This document shows, piece after piece, positions 59,682 to 64,000 of a stretch of DNA of 64,000 nt. This DNA comes from Eopsaltria australis (taxonomy: Eukaryota > Chordata > Aves > Passeriformes > Petroicidae). The DNA is taken from contig JAVTVJ010000933.1 of NCBI GenBank assembly GCA_034509425.1, positions 1,018,111 through 1,082,110 of the forward strand, in the 5' to 3' direction. Made by a program: the position numbers and the translations under genes. The notes beneath the pieces were generated by a model. It searched no databases, had not been told where the DNA came from, and saw only the letters and a list, made by a program, of their open reading frames with translations. The stretch's first letter is position 1. Every line of letters begins with the position of its first letter.

Positions 59682-62053
59682 CTACAGGGGAGGGGGAAAA
59701 AAAATCAATGTTTAAGTTAAATACATTGCTAGCTTAGTATAACAAAAAAGGATAAAAAATATTCTGCAATTATCTGAGAATAGGCTGTGTAGAACTGCCT
59801 TCTCCATTACTTGTTCCAAATGAAGATTCATTTAGCATGGAAACTTTCACTGTAACCAGGCTGCCAGGAACACACAGATGTTTTTTAAAACTGGACAATG
59901 GCTCACTGGAATTTTTCAAAATCACAATAGAGAGAACCTGATTAGAATGACTGGTATTTTAGCTTAGTGCAAAAGCAGCTCATATACAATCATAGAGATA
60001 TTCCTATTATTATTACCAAGTACCTGGCACTGGTGAGGCCACACCTCAAGTGTTGAGTGCTGGGCCCCTGACTACAAGAAGGACATTGAAGTGCTGGAGT
60101 GAATCCAGAGAAGGACCATGAAGCTGGTGAAGGGTCTGAAGCACAAGTTCTATGAGGAGCAGCTGAGGTAGCTGGGGGTGTTTAACCTGGAGAGAAGGGG
60201 GCTCAGAGGGGACCTTACCACTCTCTACAACTCCATAAAAGGAGGCTGTAGCCAGGTGGGGCTTGGTTTCTTCTCCCAGGCAGCAAGGGACAGAACAAGA
60301 GGAAATGGCCTCAAGCTGTGCCATGGGAGGGTGAGATTGGATATCTGGAAAAATTCCTTCTCTAAAAGGGTTATCAAGCACTCAAACAGTCTAGAACATG
60401 GAAGTGGTTGAGTCATGATCCCTGGAGTTATTTAAAACATGTGCAGACATGACAGTTAGGAACATACATTAGTGGTTGGACTTGGCAGTGTTAGGGTAGT
60501 GGCTGGCCTGAATGACCTTATGAGTCTTTTCCAACCTAAATGATTCCATGTTTCTAAGTCAACTTAGTTAAACATTAGACAATAAACATAGAACTCTATT
60601 ATAAGCAAAACTGCCAACATTATGCAGTGAGCAATTTTGTAGGTGCAGAGGCAGAAACATTACCGCAATAAACAATTTGCAAGTTATTTCTCTGAACATA
60701 GACTATTAGCTGTAGGTCTAAATTAGCTGCAGGTTTACACGAACCAAAATCAAAAGTTACCTTTTCATTGCAAGCCATTTCACAGGGCAAGAGTTGCTTG
60801 ATTGGAGAACCCATTGCTTTTTCCACAGTACGGATGGCTTTCACTAACTCCGCCAGTTCATTTGGCTCCAGAGATGCCTGGTGGTCGCTTCCCTTCCATG
60901 TTTTGTCGAGAGTCACGTGGCGTTCCAGGACTTTAGCACCCATAGCGACAGCTGCCACTGAAATGGCTATGCCAGTTTCGTGCCCCGAATAGCCAATGGG
61001 GATGTCAGGAAAAGCTGACTGATATGCCTTGAATAACGACAGACTTGGTCTGTATTACCAAGGTAGCAGTTTCAAAGACAAAGCAAATTTAACAGTGGTA
61101 ACTGCAGCAGACAAATCTTGTGTCATAAACAAGCAGCTGGTTATGCAGAGAATGCAACCTTTTAAATTCAACAAGTCACACTGCATTACCAATCACCACG
61201 TTCCAAATTTAGCTAATATTATCAGTACTGACAGGAAAAAGGAAGCATGCTCTCTTCTACAACTTTTGTTTCTCCTTTTAATTCAGTTCTACTATTCAAG
61301 GTCTTCAATCAGTGTAAGTAACACTAATAGTATCCTATTTACATTCAAGAACCCAGTGGATTGGTTAAACTTAATCTGTATCCAAAACAGATTTCTTCAA
61401 CATTGTATTTAAAATCTGACACAATCTTTTAATCCATGCATAGAGGACAGTCACCAAATCCTAAAGGCACTTAAATGCAGCCATGTGGCATTCCAATAAA
61501 AATAATATACACAGCCCTTCTCTGCCACCCAACCCATGGCCCACCCTGGGTTACTCACTGACCGATATAACACGGAGATTGACATCCTCTGGTTGAAGTG
61601 GGTATGCACTGGTGCACTGCAGGAAGCAGAAGTTTGGATTGATGGGCTTCACAATCTGATAAACCTGATGCATTGTATTCATCGACTGCATCCCGCTGGA
61701 AATCACCATTGGGCGACCTAGCCATTAGAAAATATGCACAAGCTCTGTCCTAGGTCTACAAGAAAGCTACACAATATTAAATTAAATTCTTTAAGTAAAT
61801 TAATTCAGTAAAACTAGAAAAGAATGCAGGGTAAACCTTTATTTTTCAAAGTCTGAGGGTGAGTTTCTTTTAAATCAACTGGAAGAAAGATCTAATAACT
61901 GAGCTACTGAGAAATGGTGATTTTCACCAAGATGGTTCAAAGAAAATGCTTACCTTTCTTTGCAGTCTTTTCCAAATATGGAAAATTATTTGTATCTCCT
62001 GATCCTACTTTGAAAAATGGAACATCCAGTTCATGTAGAAATTCCACAGCCAT
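59472..62053 (-). CDS. NANS: NANS, N-acetylneuraminate-9-phosphate synthase (3' four exons)
   Basis: On the minus strand the exons are 62053-61954, 61717-61563, 61027-60761 and 59681-59472, all GT-AG with agreeing phases: 732 nt, 243 codons plus TAA. This matches human NANS residues 117-359 in length and motif order. Parts of the NeuB synthase barrel are visible (VPFFKVGSGDTNNFPYLEKT, FLQCTSAYPLQPEDVNLRVI, PIGYSGHETGIAIS, AKVLERHVTLDKTWKGSDHQ), followed by the C-terminal SAF/antifreeze-like domain. The vertebrate enzyme condenses phosphoenolpyruvate with N-acetylmannosamine-6-phosphate to give Neu5Ac-9-phosphate in the cytosol. The N-terminal ~116 residues and promoter lie right of base 64000. 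Confidence 0.97.
59682..60760 (-). other. NANS: NANS intron with antisense CR1
   Basis: 1.08 kb GT-AG intron (minus strand), about half occupied by a CR1 copy lying antisense to NANS. Confidence 0.85.
60018..60553 (+). mobile_element. CR1 LINE 3' fragment inside NANS intron, antisense to NANS
   Basis: Clear CR1 order: CACTGGTGAGGCCACACCTC, the GACTACAAGAAGGACATTGA segment, CATGAAGCTGGTGAAGGGTC, GTGTTTAACCTGGAGAGAAG, and the CTTTTCCAACCTAAATGATT tail. It is 5'-truncated and non-coding. Confidence 0.94.
60761..61027 (-). CDS. NANS: NANS exon, end of synthase barrel
   Basis: 267 nt (89 codons), phase 0 both ends. The product begins AYQSAFPDIPIGYSGHETGI and contains VLERHVTLDKTWKGSDHQAS and the end LLPCEMACNEK. 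Donor AAG|GTAACT on the minus strand. The frame continues past the donor for some codons, which are intronic. Confidence 0.97.
61028..61562 (-). other. NANS: NANS intron (535 bp), no recognised content
   Basis: GT-AG intron on the minus strand (donor GTCAGT, acceptor TTCAAG). The plus-strand open frame across it is a chance frame. Confidence 0.8.
61563..61717 (-). CDS. NANS: NANS exon, central synthase barrel
   Basis: 155 nt. The first two bases complete a Gly codon from the upstream exon. It encodes RPMVISSGMQSMNTMHQVYQ, then IVKPINPNFCFLQCTSAY and the end EDVNLRVIS. Donor TCG|GTCAGT. Confidence 0.96.
61718..61953 (-). other. NANS: NANS intron (236 bp)
   Basis: Short minus-strand GT-AG intron (GTAAGC donor). 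Nothing of note. Confidence 0.85.
61954..62053 (-). CDS. NANS: NANS exon, first visible
   Basis: 100 nt, phase 0 start and one base left over. It encodes MAVEFLHELDVPFFKVGSGD and TNNFPYLEKTAKK. The ATG here is internal (human Met117), since conserved upstream residues are required and the acceptor TCTTGTAG precedes it. Confidence 0.96.
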
Positions 62054-64000
62054 CTACAAGAAATCACTGTGTTTTAACACGCCAGCTGGATCAAGGGATA
62101 AAGAATACTGTGCTTGGAAATAAACAACACAGCAAACCCAAAGCTTAATTAGACAGGTAGATATTATAGACATCTCCCCAAACCCACTGCTCCTGAAGTA
62201 ACATTTGCTACCCTGACAATATTAGTTTCTAATTTCCCTCCAGGTGAAGTATAATTATGACGCCTTCTTTCATCCTTCCATTTGTGCAGATTTTTGACCG
62301 GGATCACTGTCTCAAAGCAGTCTCTGGTTTCTCACCATAGCTGGTCACACCAGCTGTACATTCTGCTGCTTAGTACAAGTGAGCTCCACCTCAGCCTAAA
62401 GATTAACTTGTGTACCATAGTATTCTTGCTTTTTTCTCTCTTTTAAAAAACACTACCAAAGAGAGCAACCACCTGCACATGGAAGTCTGCCTGTTGAAGA
62501 AGAAACCAGCTACAAGCATACACATAGGTTTCCTGCCACACATGTCCTGCAGGTCAGAAATGTTAAACCACAGAGTGTTTAAAATTACAGGTAGTAGAAT
62601 ATATTCATCACATTGAAAACTTATATGAGCATAATAAATAAGCACCAGGAAAAAAACCCGAAAGTGCCCAAAAAGGGAAATTCAAACTGAGTTTGCTTTT
62701 AGGAGAGATACTAGACAATCTTTTGCCAAAGCAAAGACTATAAAATTATTTATTTAAATGCCAATTATACTCTGCCTTTGTCTAAAAATATAACTGCTAT
62801 ATTGAACACAAATCAAGGATTATCAGAGACTTTCTGAAAATGGGTATTACACCAGTAAGTGGCCTTTCAAAAATCATTACTGGAAGAAAATTTAAATTCC
62901 AAACCTATCACAGGCAAGAGGTATTTAAATCCTCCATTCACCTCCAGGGAAAATAATTAAATAGCTACCTTTGCCCCCTGTCAACCACCCACAAACACTT
63001 TTAATTTCTTCAGCTCTTTACTTTTTGCAGCTAAATTTACTTGGTGCCAGAGAAAGAATCCTAATGTCCAGAAGATAATCACATCTTACGTGGTGTAATT
63101 TTTCTATCATCAGTATGATGGAGATTCAATTTCTTGTACCTGGGATGTGTAACATCTCTTTATTCACTATTTATTATAGTTTATTCAGATGCATTGTGCA
63201 TAAAGACAGTGAGTGCCCTATATTAAAAAGGCACAGATCTTATCTCAGGAAATGGCAAAAAACTAAATACAACAGGTAGACCTTGTATCTAAGGTCACTC
63301 TTCATTAGGCAAATATCTCCTGAAAACTAGCAGCTCTTCTTTAAGAGATTCAAGAACCAGGAAGTAATTTCAAATAACAGGAATGACATTAAAGGGAGTG
63401 GTTCAATGAGACCCTGCTTTGTCTCCAGTACACATGGGAAAAGAATAGATAAAGAAGTTATTCATAACCTTCGTATTTATTTCACACATCACTTCATTAA
63501 CTTTGTCATACGGTTAAACACTCAATTTAACCTCTTTGACGTAACTGGACTTCTGGAGATTATGTTAAATTTACAGAAGTTAATGTATAAAAACTTTCAG
63601 AAGTTAATATATTCTCAAAGACTTTTAATGTCAATTTATGCAATATTTTCCTTAAGTTCCAAAACCCCGTCTTACAGAAATGCCACATCTTAGGAGCTGT
63701 GTAATGTAATTACTGCTTGAAAAGAAGGCACAAATATATATCAGTTTTGTTAATTAGCTGATGAAGCCACATACAAACAAGCACAGCAGAGAAAAGGAGG
63801 GATCCCAGCAGCAGAAAGTCAGCTGCTGCCTATGAAAGGCATTCTGTGTTGCACTAGAGCCTCTAGAAACCAGAGGTTTTAACATCAAAGAAGGAGTGTG
63901 GGGGTGTTTTTCTTCCCAAAGGCATGTGGGTCTTTAGAATTTGAGATACAGACCCCCAAGACTCCTGGGTTCATTTGCTCCTTTCTTAAAGGAGTGCACG
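62054..64000 (-). other. NANS: NANS intron continuing past the window edge, no recognised content
   Basis: 1.9 kb AT-rich sequence. I looked on the minus strand for the exon ending in the conserved TASGMDE segment and did not find it, so the remaining NANS exons lie beyond 64000. Confidence 0.72.

Noticed and set aside
62054..64000. Search for upstream NANS exons on the minus strand
   Set aside because: No segment encoding the conserved residues before MAVEFL was found, so these exons are placed outside the window.

Overview
The window is vertebrate nuclear DNA, almost certainly avian. Short exons flanked by GT-AG introns encode three conserved vertebrate genes. The dispersed repeats are mostly CR1 LINE fragments, the dominant bird retrotransposon, plus LTR fragments of a type I associate with bird endogenous retroviruses. 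There are no operons, CRISPR arrays or bacterial-style genes, and most open frames longer than 60 codons are chance or repeat-derived. I found no convincing undescribed system. The value of the window is in its gene models and repeat architecture.

Layout. (1) 1-32.3 kb, + strand: the 3' part of RNF38, a RING-H2 E3 ubiquitin ligase. Ten coding exons (3056-28886) join in frame to 461 codons, which matches the length of human RNF38 (515 aa, recalled) from about residue 55 to its end. The first ~54 codons lie left of the window. A ~3.4 kb 3'UTR follows, ending near the poly(A) signal at 32248. The introns hold one minus-strand and two plus-strand CR1 copies, and a probable older minus-strand one. 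(2) 32.3-46.5 kb: intergenic and repeat-rich. It holds CR1 fragments with dead reverse-transcriptase remnants, candidate LTR fragments, a 41-bp near-perfect hairpin and no gene I can support. (3) 46.5-56.8 kb, + strand: complete TRIM14. It has a CpG-island promoter and six coding exons (46867-56049, 434 aa) giving B-box, coiled coil and PRY-SPRY with no RING, as in mammals. Intron 1 carries a solo LTR and a (CTTT)~37 microsatellite. (4) 56.8-59.4 kb: the gap between two convergent genes, with a candidate LTR and a poly-C tract. (5) 59.5-64 kb, minus strand: the 3' part of NANS, sialic acid synthase. Four exons encode 243 aa, equivalent to human residues 117-359 including the C-terminal SAF (antifreeze-like) domain. 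The 5' exons lie right of the window.

The three genes do not form a pathway: ubiquitin ligation, antiviral signalling and sialic acid synthesis. TRIM14 and NANS are tail-to-tail, as I recall for human 9q22. RNF38 is on human 9p13, so this order fits an avian Z chromosome, whose gene content corresponds largely to human chromosomes 5 and 9. That placement is inference. Repeat boundaries are approximate because they were judged by eye against remembered CR1 and LTR consensus features.
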